64,000 bases of DNA from Heterodera schachtii (GCA_023374025.1 SIJG01000064.1:147943-211942), one strand, 5' to 3'; shown: positions 10,484 to 22,802, numbered from the stretch's first letter. A program made the numbers and translations. The notes: generated by a model not told the origin, from the letters alone.

Positions 10484-12121
10484 ATGTCTTCGCTGATCAA
10501 CCTTTTCAACTCATTTGAAATGTATCATGAAAATAACACGAGGAATATGCACTCTTCGTACAAACACAAGTGAGTGGAGGGACTGATCAGAAGTGATCGT
10601 CAATCAAAGGCAATATTTAATCGAATGGCCTTTGATTGGTCCCTTTGCCTTTGTCCCTAATTACCCAATTAGCCAATTAATTATTCGCGCGGTGTTTAGA
10701 TTTCAATTTCCCTATGAACGCATTGAGGACCCGGCGGGTTTGACTACGTACTTTCAGAAGTATTGGCACCAAACCATCACAATTGGCATTTTGTACTATG
10801 TTATTGTGAGCAATTTATTTATTTTTAAAACACTAATAATATAATTATTGAAAAGATAAAATCCATTGAATGGGCAATGCGTGACAGAAAGCCGTTTGAT
10901 CTTCGGAATTGTCTGTTTGTTTGGAACACGGCATTGGCACTTTTCAGCATTTGTGGATTCATCCGAGTGGGAGAGGTCGAACAGATTTTAGAGCTAATAA
11001 AACCAAGCCGTTGTTAAGGAGTCTCTCATCAATTTAATATACGAAGGATTCACTTTCACAATTTGCCACACGGTCAATGCACGCGGCCCGGGCCCATTTT
11101 GGGGGTTTCTGTTTTTCCTTTCGAAATTTGCCGAATTCGGAGACACTCTTTTCATTGTTTTGCGCAAGAAAAGGTCAGTGTCCCAAGCATACATTTTTCC
11201 GTTTTCAACTTTCAATGCTTTTTTGAATTGAAGGTTAATCTTCCTCCACTATTATCACCACGCGGCCGTTCTGATTTATTCGGCTCATGTCGGTGAGTTA
11301 AGGGACATTTGACGCCTTTTAGTTGCAAATCTCTCCCTATTTAAATGTGTCGCGCTTTTTTCCATTGTGCCAATTCCCCCCCCCCCTCCTTTTTGCCATT
11401 GTGCCAATTCCCCTCCCCCCCCCCCTCCTTTTTGCCATTGTGCCAATTCCCCCCCCCCCCCCTCCTTTTTGCCATTGTGCCAATTCCCCTCCCCCCCCCC
11501 CCCCCCTCCTTTTTGCCATTGTGCCAATTCCCCTCCCCCCCCCTCCTTTTTGCCATTGTGCCAATTCCCCTTCCCCCCTCCTTTTTGCCATTGTGCCCAT
11601 TCCCCCCCCCCCCCTCCTTTTTGCCATTGTGCCAATTCCCCCCCCCTCCTTTTTGCCATTGTGCCAATCCTCCCCCCCTTTTTGCCATTGTGCCAATTCC
11701 CTCCCCCCTCCGAAGGTGCCGAACACACCGCCGCCTCTTCGCTCTTTCTGCCCATGAACTTCTTTGCTCACTCTCTGATGTATTCGTATTACGCCCTCAA
11801 TTCGTTGGGCTTCAAATTGCCCCGTTGGTTCGCTATGGTTGTGACCACCGTTCAGACGACGCAAATGCTTTTTGGGGTGGCAATCACTGCGACTGTTTTT
11901 AAGCTGAAAGTGTTCGACGGGGCAAGGCCGGCACTTTTCCAAGAAGCTTTTGCTGAGATCTGTGCTCATTTCTTTGCTTTAGGTGCCAACAAAGCATGGG
12001 CAATTTGTACTTGGCCATTTTCCTTTATTCGACTTTCGCCGTTCTTTTCATTAAATTCTTTTACGCTGCGTATTTGAGGAAAGAAAAGAAGAGAAAGGCC
12101 GGACAAAAGAAAGTCCAATGA
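10484..12121 (+). CDS. ELO-family very-long-chain fatty acid elongase
   Basis: This is the condensing enzyme of fatty-acid elongation in the ER membrane. The exons are 10484-10569, 10700-10805, 10856-10975, 11019-11173, 11234-11292, 11716 to about 11920, and about 11983-12121. It shows RDRKPFDL, FLSKFAEFGDTLFIVLRK, the catalytic histidine box HYYHHAAVLIYSAHVG, PMNFFAHSLMYSYYALN and VTTVQTTQM, all in ELO order. The C-terminus KKVQ fits a KKXX ER-retrieval signal. The protein resembles the nematode ELO-3 / vertebrate ELOVL6 group. The last donor, near 11918-11925, is not exactly placed and may be of GC type. The intron at 11293-11715 is largely a minisatellite. Confidence 0.92.
11357..11708. 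repeat. Minisatellite inside elongase intron
   Basis: About ten copies of a unit with core TTTTTGCCATTGTGCCAATT are separated by C runs of 4 to 17 bases. The unit is free of stops in several frames, which gives long spurious open frames on both strands. Confidence 0.9.
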
Positions 12122-13141
12122 GCGCAAAGATCAAACAGAAGGAAGTTCAAACATCACATTGTTAATTAATCAATTAATTCATTAATTAATCAATCAATCA
12201 ATCAGAAGCCGCCTTTTATTAGAAATGGCCACAGATTCGAATTTGTCAAACTAACTGTTCATCCGAATTGCATTTTCGTTCTTTCCCCCCCCCCCCCCCC
12301 GCTTTTGTTATAATTTACCGAATTGGAACACTTTACGTCAATAAATAATTCTCACTCCGTCACATTACACAAACGCATTTAATTTGCCCAATTTTTAAAT
12401 TTAATACTAATTAGTTGATCTCATACAAAAAATTAAACTTTTTAGAGGAGTGAATTTTGTTGTAAATATCGGTTTTTGTGGTAAAATGCGAACGATGCAA
12501 AATCAGTGTAATTAATTTATAAGAATTTACGCCACACTTTCGAAAACCGTCCACCCCAACTTTAAAAAGCACAAAGTGACCTTGAACAAACACCGCCGAA
12601 GGGCCTTTTTCAATTAAAAAAGATAAAATTATAAACGAAAAAGTGATTAGGAGGTAATTGTTAATGTTACCATTTATAACGTTAAAATGTAATTATGATC
12701 TCATATTTTTGGGGGTTAAAGGTGAAAATAATTTATGGTTGGTGAATACAGTCTCCATATTATCATACTGTATTTATTATGCCATAACTAACCAAACAGA
12801 AATGGGAATAAATTGATGGCAGTCACCAGCACGTGCTGTTGGTGTTGGTCCTCTGCAGTACTGTACCTCCCAGGGTGTACCTACGGTATGCCGTTCCATC
12901 AAAATAACAAAAGTAAAGGCCTTTTTATAATTTATCCACATCAAATGACCAATTATCAGCCAATTAACTCAATGTCCGTCCGTCTCTCTATAGAATAGTC
13001 CGCTCTTCCGTTTGGCTTGCATTTGTCGTCCTCCGCCCCCTTTCCCCTCCCCTCTCCGTGCCATCGTCGGTCCCTTCTTCCGATTTGTTGGTCAATCCGC
13101 TGTGTGAAATGCCAATTTTCAATGCCTTTTAAAATGCCATT
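12122..13141. other. Intergenic between elongase and ionotropic receptor
   Basis: AT-rich sequence with a C16 run near 12285 and short ATTAATCAATCAA repeats just after the elongase. No gene is supported. The 3' UTRs of the two convergent genes probably lie here. Confidence 0.5.
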
Positions 13142-16016
13142 TTACGTCTGAACTCGGATCATTGCCAAATGAAATGCCAACACGGGACCAAGCAACACAA
13201 TGCGAAGCTTTTGTCTGTAGATCAGCTGTTGTTGCTTGTTGTAATAGGAAGTCTCAATGCAAAATGCCAAAATAGACAGAGACGAACCGATGGAGAAAAG
13301 GAAAAATATGCCGAACATTGCGATGAGATCTTCAAAAAAGGTCCAATTCGGGTGCATTCCCTTCGGTACTTGGCATTTTCTATTGGTTTTCGCCTCTTCA
13401 ATAGCAAAGGGTCGGATGCGAATGGCATTTCTTTGGATATTTCGCCATTTCAAAATGTCTTTGACTCCTCTCACCCAATGGCTTCATCTCCGGGTTCTCT
13501 CCGCGTCCTCTCCGTTTTGCGAATTGCTTGTCATACAGACGAGTGGCCTTGTCCTTCCTGAAGCCGGGTGTCTTTTTTAAATTCTCTAATTATTTGACTA
13601 ATTATTTGCTAATCATTTGCTAATTAGTCTCTTTCACCCGATGCATTCCGCGGGCCGTTCGCCATCGTCAAACCGGTACCCGTAAAGCATATACTTTCGG
13701 TAAGTGCGTCGAATAAAGTCGCGGTTCATCACTATTGCTCTGTTCTGCATAAATGCGGAAATAGCTGTTTAATTAATTTTGGTTTGTTTGGGCTTACTAA
13801 TGCTGGCAAAATGGGCGCATTTTTGGCGAATATAAAATGTGCCGGCATTGATGGCAATCCGTCGCTTATAAGCGCAAAATTGCACCGACTGCGCACGCTC
13901 ACCTGAGAGCAAAAAGACGACCAAAGTTAAAGGACACCGACTAACTAAGTGAATCGGCTAATTAATGGACCAGTTAATTGAGTGGGTCAACCGTTAATTG
14001 GTCAATTAGGCCAAAACCCCTCAAAATGGTCAGTTGTTCTCCTTTCCCAATGTTAATGAGTGGTCCTTGCCATGGTCATGCTGTTCTCCTGAATCGGCGA
14101 AATGTACCCGCCCTTCTCCACCAGTTTGACCACCTCCATTATGTTCTTCGTTTCCACAATGTTTTCCCCAATCGCCGCTCTCAGTGACATTTCGTACGAA
14201 CTGTTGGCCATGAGAATTTCTTCGAAATACCTGCAACGGTCAGTCAGCCCAATTCATTGTTTTTCAATTACCTTTTTACTCTTGCTAATTTTCCTCATTT
14301 TCCCTTTGTCATTCACTAATTGCGGTTTCAACCCAAAAAACACACCACACAAAACGTCACCACCCCAAAAGTTTACCAATCCAAAACGAACGTCACCAAT
14401 TCCAAATGTAACAAACAGCACAGCAGAGAACGTCGTTTTGGTGGGATGAGTTTTAAAATATATATATTTTTTAATATTCGTGAAAACATGTTTTCTATGG
14501 TTTTCGGGGTCAATGAACACTAATAGGCACCCCCCTTTTTTGCGAATTTTGTCCATATTTCTGGCTAATTAATTTTAATCTTAAAAATGATATTTCTTAC
14601 AATTAGTTAGATTTATTTTTTTTTAATTTTGTGACGTTTTGGATTGATCAAATTTTGAGTTTGTGGCATTTTGGCTGGTGACCTTTTGGAATGGTGACGT
14701 TTGAGTTTGTGGCATTTTGGCTGGTGACCTTTTGGGTAGGACCCGCCAATTTTCTCGTCCATTAATTACCAACTGTGCTTGTAATTCGTCACGAATTGGT
14801 ACTGTTTACGTGCCACCAATTTGATCATTTCACCGGCATTTGTGAAGGGATTATTGGGCGCCGGCTGAAGGAGTGAGGAGAGAAGCAGAGTTTGGTACAT
14901 ATCCATCAGAAGACGGCACTGCATAATTGTGAACACCAGCAGAGAGAAATTGCCTAATTGGGGAAAAGCCGATCAGATAAAGTAAAAATGATCAATGGCA
15001 TTTTTAAACCAAAATAAGGACTAAATGGCATTTGCACATCATTTTTTGGTCTAAATGCTTTTGTCTTATCGCTTTCCATCGCCCACCTGCTGCCGTAAAA
15101 CAGTCGAATCTGTCCGGCTGGTAAAGTTGAAATCGGACCAATTTCCAAACGACCTTAATTAAATTGGCTTACAATTAGCCCATTAATTGGTCAATTTGCT
15201 TTGGTTGACCTGCATTTTGCTGTACCGCCTTCGGTTGCTGCTCATTTTGGCCTCCACTTTGGTCAGCCAAATGCAATACAGCGACTGCAACACGAGCATA
15301 AGTGCCAATGCCATCCAAGTGGACAGTCCGTAGGGGGAGAAGGTGTTCCACATGCGACTGGAGAAGTCCATGACGCGGGCGTGCACCAAAAAGAACAGTT
15401 TGGTCTGCTCAAAACTACGTTTCATTCTCTTTTATTCACTCAATTCCCTACGCTGGTCACTGGGTAACTGAATGAGAAGTATTTCGCCCGTTTGTCCGTG
15501 TATTGGAAGAATTGGCACACCGTGTCGACACTTCCGTTGTAAATCATGCCGAAAACGCCGTCCCATGTGCCATTTGCCTGCGATTAGTGCGAGTTGTGCC
15601 ATCTCCACTAATCCCCCCCCCCCGTCGGCACTTACAAATTTTCCCCAATTGACGTGACCGGCCACATTTTTATAATCGACCGGCTCAATTTTCAAGCGCA
15701 TAAATTCGGCCAAAAAGCCAATGACCTGAAAATGTCAAAACACATAAGTAAATTCAGCATTTGATTATGAATGGACCTCCGCGCACCACCCGGGGAAAGG
15801 GCATGCCAAAGTCGGACGCAAAGTCGGAAACTTTCGGCAATTGTCAAAAGCCTCGGGCGGAGTTCGGGTGAAAAGTACACGGAGTTTTCTGCTTTGCTGA
15901 TTTGAATAGTCAATCATGACAAAATAAGAGGACAAACAGCTTAAATGATAAGTGCTATTTGTTAGAAAAAAGCACGAAAAAATTGGCACATTTTCGCAAT
16001 TAATTAAAAAAAGCAT
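13142..16016 (-). CDS. Ionotropic glutamate-receptor-like ligand-gated channel
   Basis: A cation-channel subunit of the ionotropic receptor class, acting at the plasma membrane of sensory or neural cells. Exons in order of translation: 15778 to about 16016, 15636-15725, 15452-15577, 15210-15428, 15087-15153, 14770-14953, 14071-14230, 13798-13902, 13638-13744, then about 13142-13560. The S1 ligand-binding lobe reads LRVLFTRTPPEAF, CPFPGWCAEVIGFLAEF and NGTWDGVFGMIYNG. M1 is WMALALMLVLQSLYCIW, and M3 is followed by PAPNNPFTNAGEM. The S2 lobe includes SRCNFALISDGLPSMPAHF, and the last membrane segment is MFGIFFLFSIGSSLSIL. The intron after 14071 appears to start with GC. The start codon and the last two exon joins are uncertain. 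The gene starts about 220 bp after the stop of the secreted-protein gene on the same strand. Confidence 0.85.
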
Positions 16017-16235
16017 TGAATTGGCAAAAGAATGGGCGAGTCAATTTTAATGGAAAATGCCAACCCAAAAAGGGGATGAAAATGATATGCACAAATAATG
16101 GATGCGCAAAAACAAACAGAACGCACAGCAATTAATCGAATTGGAGGACAATTTTCATCGATTAGAAAAAACAATAAAAGTGGCAAATAAATGAACAATT
16201 AAAAAATTAATTAATTGTCTCATTGGCACAAGTCC

Positions 16236-17150
16236 TTAGCATTTCATCTTCAACATTTTGAGCACGTACATCAGTTTGTCTTCGTCCTCTCTTCTCAGTT
16301 TCATCCCTTCCACTTCCTCCAGGCGCCAACAAATTTCCCAATTTGTCAAGTCCAAATTTAGCAAAATATTCTTTAAAAACATTTAATTAATTAGTCAATT
16401 AGTGACTGAAACTGATCAAACCCACCCTCAACTCGCGCTTTGCTTTTTTGGCCATTTCGGACCGTGAAATTTTGGCCATTTTCAGTCGTTCCAACAAATG
16501 TTTTCTTATCGCGTGCTTTGCCCTTATGAATTCAATGGCCATTAACTGCAATTACTGTAATTGCTTTTGCCATTAAATTTAATTATTTCTTTTTGTCCAC
16601 CTTTTGTTCGTCCCTTTTGAATCCCTTCGCAAATTCAACGAATTTCTGCTCAAATTCCGCGTCCGTCTGCTGCTGTTCGCCCACCATTTCCATCGCTTTT
16701 TCGCGCCTTTCCTCGTCCAATTTGGCCAAAAGCTGCAAAAAGACGGCGACAAAGTGCAGAAAAGGTTGGGTGGGCAGCACAGAGCCCAATTGGCACATTT
16801 GGCCGAGCAATTCCATGCCAATCTCCTCAAATAAACGGGCAAAAAGAATGAATGGCATTTCAATCGAAAATTTAAAAAATAATGAATTTTGCCTTTGTTT
16901 CTTTCGGCAAATTGGCGACGAATTGCTTCAATTGTGCGACTCTTTGCGATTCGCTAAGTGTCGGCGCATTATTAATTCGGTGGAACAGAGAACGATTTGG
17001 AGGGGATAATGAGGCGACAAAAGTGGCCAATTTACTGAGATAATCGGCGGGGAAAAGGTCATTTTGGGCCGCAGAAAAGGCGAAAGGGCAAAGGGCGGCC
17101 AAAATTAGGAGAAAAAGCGGAAAAAAGAAGAGAAAAGAAAAGCGAATCAT
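16236..17150 (-). CDS. Small secreted helical protein, possibly SXP/RAL-2-like
   Basis: Four exons (16893-17150, 16601-16825, 16426-16545, 16236-16370) join in phase to give 245 residues. The first 26 or so residues are a clear signal peptide (FLFFFPLFLLILAALCPFAF). The mature part is charged and helical, with few cysteines. The segment RINNAPTLSESQRVAQLKQF resembles the paired-helix pattern of the nematode SXP/RAL-2 (DUF148) family, whose members are secreted and often antigenic; this assignment is tentative. The first intron begins with GC (AAG then GCAAAA), and the frame requires it. The gene sits between insulin-like and receptor genes on the same strand. A nematode-specific secreted protein is likely; its role is unknown. 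Confidence 0.7.
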
Positions 17151-17708
17151 TTGGGGAATAAATTTAAAATATTAATTAATAAGAGAAAAAAGAGGGAATT
17201 GGCCCAACCAACAACAGACAAACAGCAAAAACGAGTTTAGAACAAAATGCCCCCGGGGAAAGGCAAAAGGGCGCAAAAGGGGCCAATTAAGAAGGAACGA
17301 ACACCAATCAAAGTCAAAAGAAAACGAAAAGAACAAAATTGGAAAGCAACACATCCATTCTTCTGAGTATTTATTAAAAAGCAAAGCAATTAACAAAAAA
17401 AAGTGCATTAAATATTAACTTTTGAATTTTGAGAAGCGATCACATTTAGGTGAAAAAATTCTGTAAAATAACAAAAAACGAAAAGTGTTATCGGTCCAGA
17501 CTTAATTACTTAATAATTACACAAAAGAAAAAGGAATGCCAAAGGTGTACAAATGAACACAACACAAAACAACAAAAGACTGCTAATTAATAAGTTAATT
17601 AACCAATTAAACATTTTAAATTAAAAAATGTTTTTCCAAATGTTTTTCTTCTCCTTTTTCAAATTTTGTGATTGGCTCGGAATGCCTTTTCCTCCGTCTC
17701 ATCGCAGC

Positions 17709-18540
17709 CTAAAAATATTCAGCCAACTTAATTTCACTTATTTTTCGCCCACAAAATGAGTCCAAAAATGCGTCGTCGCATCCCTCCGCTGAACAACATT
17801 TGTCCACAATTCCTCTCGCCCGTTTCAGTCTCTGTTGGCCAATTAATCCCCGCCGATTTTCCGCGTTTCGCCTTTTCATCGAATAGAAATTCTGCAAAAA
17901 CTTTCCCTCGTTTGTCCTCTTTGAAGGCCAAGAAGAGAATGGTTGTCCCAGTGCGGCTGAAACGAATTCCATTTCAATTAACCCAATTAACGAATTCCAT
18001 TTCAATTAGCCCAATTAACGAATTCCATTTCAATTAGCCCAATTAACGAATTCCATTTCAATTAGCCCAATTACGGTATTTTCCCCTTTTGTCCCTTAAT
18101 TTTTTCACCATTATTATAATTAATTACCCACCGCTGTTATTGTCGAGAACGAAAAGTGGGGCCAATGTTGGCACAGCACTGAACCTTTTGGCCAAAGGCT
18201 TCCGAATCGCGGGGACGGGGAAAAAGCTGTCACCGCCGCGCTTTTTTTGGACCGGTGCGAAATTGGCAGCACCGTGCAAACAGGGCCCTTTCATGCCTAA
18301 AATGATAATTACGGAGGGAATTGCTAAATCATTTCAATTTAATTTCAATTTATTTTAAATTTGATTCGTTTCTCTGCTGTTCTCTTCTGCTTTACCTTGT
18401 TTGGTGCACACTCTCTTCAATTCTCTGGTCAGCATCTGTCCGCACAGTCTTTTCGAAGTGCCAATTTGGTGGAAAGTGATGAAAAAGCCGAAAAATAAGC
18501 AAAGGGAACGCGCGGACAGAGAGAGAAAGTGCCGACGCAT
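17709..18540 (-). CDS. Insulin-like peptide precursor
   Basis: A secreted hormone precursor. Exons 18396-18540, 18132-18296 and 17709-17956 give 185 residues. The order is signal peptide, B chain (KRLCGQMLTRELKRVC, canonical C-x11-C), a connecting segment of about 125 residues with dibasic sites (KKR, AKR, KRT, KRR), then a cleavage site LKRAR and the A chain GIVDKCCSAEGCDDAFLDSFC, given here in two parts: GIVDKCCSAEGC and DDAFLDSFC. The A chain has four residues between the second and third Cys where vertebrate insulin has three. An extra Cys lies just after the B chain (KGPC). Nematode insulin-like peptides are usually shorter. It would act through a DAF-2-type receptor, which is family knowledge rather than sequence evidence. 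Confidence 0.88.
17963..18078. repeat. 28-bp tandem repeat, about four copies
   Basis: The unit is CGAATTCCATTTCAATTAGC plus CCAATTAA. It straddles the 3' acceptor region of the second insulin-gene intron, so copy-number change would alter intron length. Confidence 0.9.
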
Positions 18541-18659
18541 TGGCAAATTTGGCAATTATTCTGAGTACCGAAAATGGCATTTTTGCCGTACATTATTTAC
18601 TTTTTGTACTTTCTTTACGCTTCACTTTTTGTGTTCGATTTTTTTAAACACTTTATATT

Positions 18660-19494
18660 CTTTATATTAAGCTCTCGACCTTGAACCCAGGCCTAGGTTT
18701 TCCTGGATCTCTAGATCCAGGACAAACTCCAAGAACTGGAAATTTGGTCATTTTTTTGGTCAAACTCTGTCAATTAATTTATCATTAAGATTTCAGAAAT
18801 TTCTCGGCGCCCTGACATTTCTTTTCTCAATATCTTTTTGAATAAATCGCGCCGCAAATTTTTATTCAAAAAGACTAAAATAAGTAAACTGATTGAAACA
18901 TAGTTTATGTGTTTATACAATTATTAGGACATATTTTTCATTTTTTTTTCCTGGTTTCTCCATGCACTAAATAATAGGAAAATACTTTCTTTTTTGTGTT
19001 TGTGAACAAAAATTGAGTTTTTATTTACATTTTTTTTTTATACATATTTTGGGGTTTTATACATACATATTTTACATATTTCGTTAGACTTTTTTCTTAC
19101 ATATTTTCATTTTTTTCACATTTTGAGGATTTTTAACGGAAATTTTTGGAAATCCTAAAAAATCCAAAATTATACCAAAAATTTAATTTATAAAATACTA
19201 AAATGTTTTTTTTAGCATATTTAGGTTATTTTGTGCTTATTTCAACCCTTGACGGAGAATTTGTTTTTCAAAAAATAACCATTTTATAAATTTATTTATA
19301 TATTTTGGCTTTTTTTTTTTGTACATATTTCGGGATTTTCCTTACATATTTATGTACATATTTTGACCGCTTTTTGTACATATTTTTGGCAGCCCTAATG
19401 ATCATTTATTAAATTCTGCTCATCTTCTAATTTTAAAATTAGTGCCAACGAGGCAAAAAATGCCCAAAATATGCATAGCATAAAAAATATTTAG
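18660..19494. other. AT-rich non-coding region with TACATATTT-type repeats
   Basis: Degenerate repeats of TACATATTT occur between about 18950 and 19390. A short perfect palindrome (TCCTGGATCTCTAGATCCAGGA, here split as TCCTGGATCTC and TAGATCCAGGA) lies near 18701. No gene is seen. Confidence 0.55.
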
Positions 19495-19684
19495 GAGGAG
19501 AAAAAGTCGAAGATTTATTTATCCACGGCGACGGCAAAAAGTTATTGCACGTGAAATTGAAATTCCAAACGTAAATTTAGCCCTGAGGGGACAACGGTGG
19601 TGTACAAAAGGGACATTAGCGGATGAAATTGGCAATGATCTTTGGGACGACATTCCAAATTTGGGAGAGATGGGCTGGGGATAA
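19495..19684 (+). CDS. Possible orphan terminal exon
   Basis: After a TTTAG acceptor, an open frame runs 63 codons to a TAA. It has protein-like composition: basic at first, then NVNLALRGQRWCTKGTLADE and DLWDDIPNLGEMGWG. It has no start codon, and I could not find a matching upstream exon in the AT-rich region before it. It may be the last exon of a gene whose other exons I missed, or a remnant. Confidence 0.3.
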
Positions 19685-21593
19685 TTAGGGAAAGGAATTT
19701 GGCGCAAAAAATGCGGAGAAAGTAAAAAATAAAAATGAAAATGGCAAATATACAAAATTACGAAAAAGAAGGGCAAATGGAAAATGACGAAAATGAAAAT
19801 GACGTGTTTAAGGGGGAATTTGTGGATTCTTTTAATGAAAACGGATAACATTTAAGTGAAGCCAATCAAATGGAAGACGAATTAATCATATTATTTGTTA
19901 ATTCATTTTTCAATTGTCCTCCACATTTTTTTGATATAATTAATTTTCAAAAATTATTTTTTTCTGAAATATTCAAAATGGGCAGTAAATTGATGATTCA
20001 GCTCAATTTATGAGCTGATGAGCCAGGCTTTCCTTCTCTCATTATGTGAAACTTGTGAGACTCAGCCGCCCCCCCCCCCCCACCGGCGGGGGACAAAAAA
20101 AAGAAAAGAGATTTATGGCATTTTCAAATGCCAATGGCATTTCTAACGGCACGGCACAGGAATGCTTTTCTTCACAAATATGCCAATTTGCATTATTTTA
20201 TTGCTATGCGCAAGACAAAAAGCGAACAGAAATGCCCATTGGTTCTGTAATTGGCATAAAATGTTAAGTTAATTTCCAAATGATTCCCTGGAAACTGAAA
20301 AAATAGGGATAGAATAATTTAAAAATGGATATTAATGAAATAATAAATTTTTAAATGCCCAGGTTTTATTAATGTCATTGATATATCATGTCAAAAGTAA
20401 CTCTGATTAGTACGTCCTTACAAATTTTTATTGTTATTTTGCCATTTTGGGATGGTGTTTTTCCACCCTCCCAATGATGAAAGATCGAAAAATGGTGTCG
20501 GTCGGGTGGGGAAGGGAATGGCACGGAAGGGAAATGCCAAAAGTCCAAAAGGTTTCCCCTCAGTGTCGGCAGTCACTGAATAAAAAACGGCCAAAGCCTC
20601 TCCCGCGCCGTTTGATGTTTGTTTATCCCCACGCCTTTCTGATAATCCACCCCCAATTCAATTACTTTTTCTCACTTTTTTCTCAAATCTCTGTGGGATG
20701 GACCAAAGTTTACCAAAGTTTTGCCGGCATTTTCGCCAATTTCAGCAAATGAAGCGCTCATAATAATGAGTTAAAGCAAAGGTATTCATGCGAAACTAAG
20801 TCCGGTGAGTCAGAAATGTTTTTATTTTTAATTGCGCCGTTTTCCCATGTAGGGAAAATTCTTAATTGGCTGCGCGACTTTACTGCTTGCTTGGGACTGA
20901 TGCGTTGGCATGGCACGGACTGCGGAGGAAAAGTTTGAAACCCCTCGGGGATTTGAATTTCGATTATTGAAAAAGACTCAAAAATTAAGTGAAATACACA
21001 GGAATTAAATGTAATTATTACATTTTTTATAACGAATGTTTAACTTTTGAAATCAAAGATAAAATTTAAAAAGGAAAAAATAATTAAAATTGAACAATTT
21101 TAGAGGTCATTTGTGCTCGATTTATCAGTTCTCAAGCTGTGAGATTAATTCAAATGTTATGTGCTTTTAAAGATTTGCTTTTTATTAATTCAATAGTTTT
21201 CTTCTTTTATTTTACTTTTTCTTTTTTGGCTTTTCCTCTCTTTTCTTTCCCTTCATTACAAAATCAACCAATTATTATTATTTTTTAATTCTGTTTTATA
21301 AAATTTTATTAACTTTTTTGTGCTTTTTCTATTTCATTATTATTGCCCATTTCATTCCGGCGTTTTTTTTTTTACTATTTACTGCGATTTATTGTATTTG
21401 CAAATTGTTAAAAAGTTGATTGGTATACATATAATTGCTTTTCCGTAATTAATTGATAATTGACTGCTTGCTCCACATAAATGGCATAATGTTTTTCCTT
21501 TGTCTGTCTGTCTGTCTCTTCTTTTCTCTCTCATTCTTTCGTCCTCTCTCTCTCTCGCCTACCTTTTTCTCTCTCTTTGGTCTTTTGGCAATT
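19685..21593. other. Long intergenic region, no supported gene
   Basis: AT-rich sequence with a C12 run at about 20069, T/A runs, and a TCTC-rich microsatellite just before the cysteine-rich gene (about 21505-21575). Open frames in it lack splice-compatible neighbours and recognisable motifs. Confidence 0.5.
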
Positions 21594-21936
21594 TCAATAG
21601 AATCTGTCGTACTTTTCCGGTGGGCTGAATTGGGGATTTTTGGGTCGGGGACAGATCAATCCGCATTTGTCGGTCGAGCAATTTCCCAAGGCAATTTTGC
21701 AGTTCGGCACGCACACCAAATTCTCCGACTGATTGTCCAAACACTCGCGGAAACAATCTCTGAACGCGACGTAGCATTTGTGGCAACAGGCGGCGGTGGA
21801 CCTTTGAAATTAAATTAAATTAAAATTAAATTTAAAATAATTAAATAAATTGAGGAAGAACGCACTCATCGGCATTGTTGGCCTGGTTAAAGGGAGGGAA
21901 AAGAAGAAAAAGGGCGACGAATGTGAAGAAAAACAT
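21594..21936 (-). CDS. Secreted cysteine-rich small protein
   Basis: Two exons (21866-21936 and 21594-21801) join across a GTGCGT...AAAG intron to give a complete 92-residue protein. It has a signal peptide (MFFFTFVALFLLFPPFNQA), then a compact mature part with ten cysteines: CCHKCYVAFRDCFREC, then LVCVPNCKIALGNC and STDKCGLIC, followed by a Pro-rich tail ending EKYDRFY. I recognise no family. The size, signal and cysteine density fit a secreted peptide such as a defence molecule, a surface ligand or a parasitism effector; the sequence does not say which. Confidence 0.72.
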
Positions 21937-22802
21937 TGTGAGATGATCTGAAATTGAGGCGAAAGAGGGGAGGGGAGGGAGAGAATGGCACTTAAAATGG
22001 AAAAATAATTAATCATTAAATGGCATTTGGAAATGGAAAATTATGTTATTTAATATCCTCCGATGGAATTAAAATTGATAAAAGAAAAAATTTACCCAAA
22101 GGGACAAATGGTAAAAAACAGAAAAAGCATTGAGCAAAATGTGAGCAATCTGCTGATCAGATGGATGGTGCTTATGTTTAATGATTAAATATTCATATAT
22201 TCCACACACACTATGTGATGGATGGAATTAACTGAAAAATGAAAAGAATTAATGGGAGGACGACGAAAAAAACTAAGAAAATGGCAGAAAATTACGAAAA
22301 ATTTATGCTAATTGAGAAAAGAATTAACCAATAAAGAGAACAATTCCTCTCAATGGTGATCAAATGTTTGTCACTTCATTTTCCATCGTTTGCCTTTCAT
22401 TTCAATGGCATTTTTCAGACTGATCATTGATCAATTGATCAATTCGTTTCCTTTGTTCTTCTACCGTTCGTTGATTGTTAATTCGTTAATTCGACATTTC
22501 AAGAGCAATTAATTTATGTTAATTACGTTATTATACTGTATGTTAATTGCCGATTGCCCTTCCTTCAGATAAGGGCAGCGTTCCTTTAATTGATAATGGC
22601 GGTTTACTTTTTTGAAGGGAATGATGGTAATTGATAATATTTTCCGTATGCATACAAAATAAGTAATTATTAATTAACAGTTATCACTTAAACCAATGCG
22701 AAAATTAATCGATTTGTTCATTTCTGTGCTTTTTCTGTTTTAATTTAGGTAAATAATAAAATATTAAATACACTTTTATAATTTCTCCATTTTTCATTTT
22801 AA
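21937..22802. other. Divergent upstream region
   Basis: AT-rich sequence between the start of the cysteine-rich gene (-) and the zinc transporter (+). It presumably holds both promoters. No motif can be named with confidence. Confidence 0.45.

Noticed and set aside
11285..12077. Long open frames on both strands over the elongase intron
   Set aside because: They are translations of the C-rich minisatellite unit, which lacks stops, and they overlap the elongase exons in the wrong frame.
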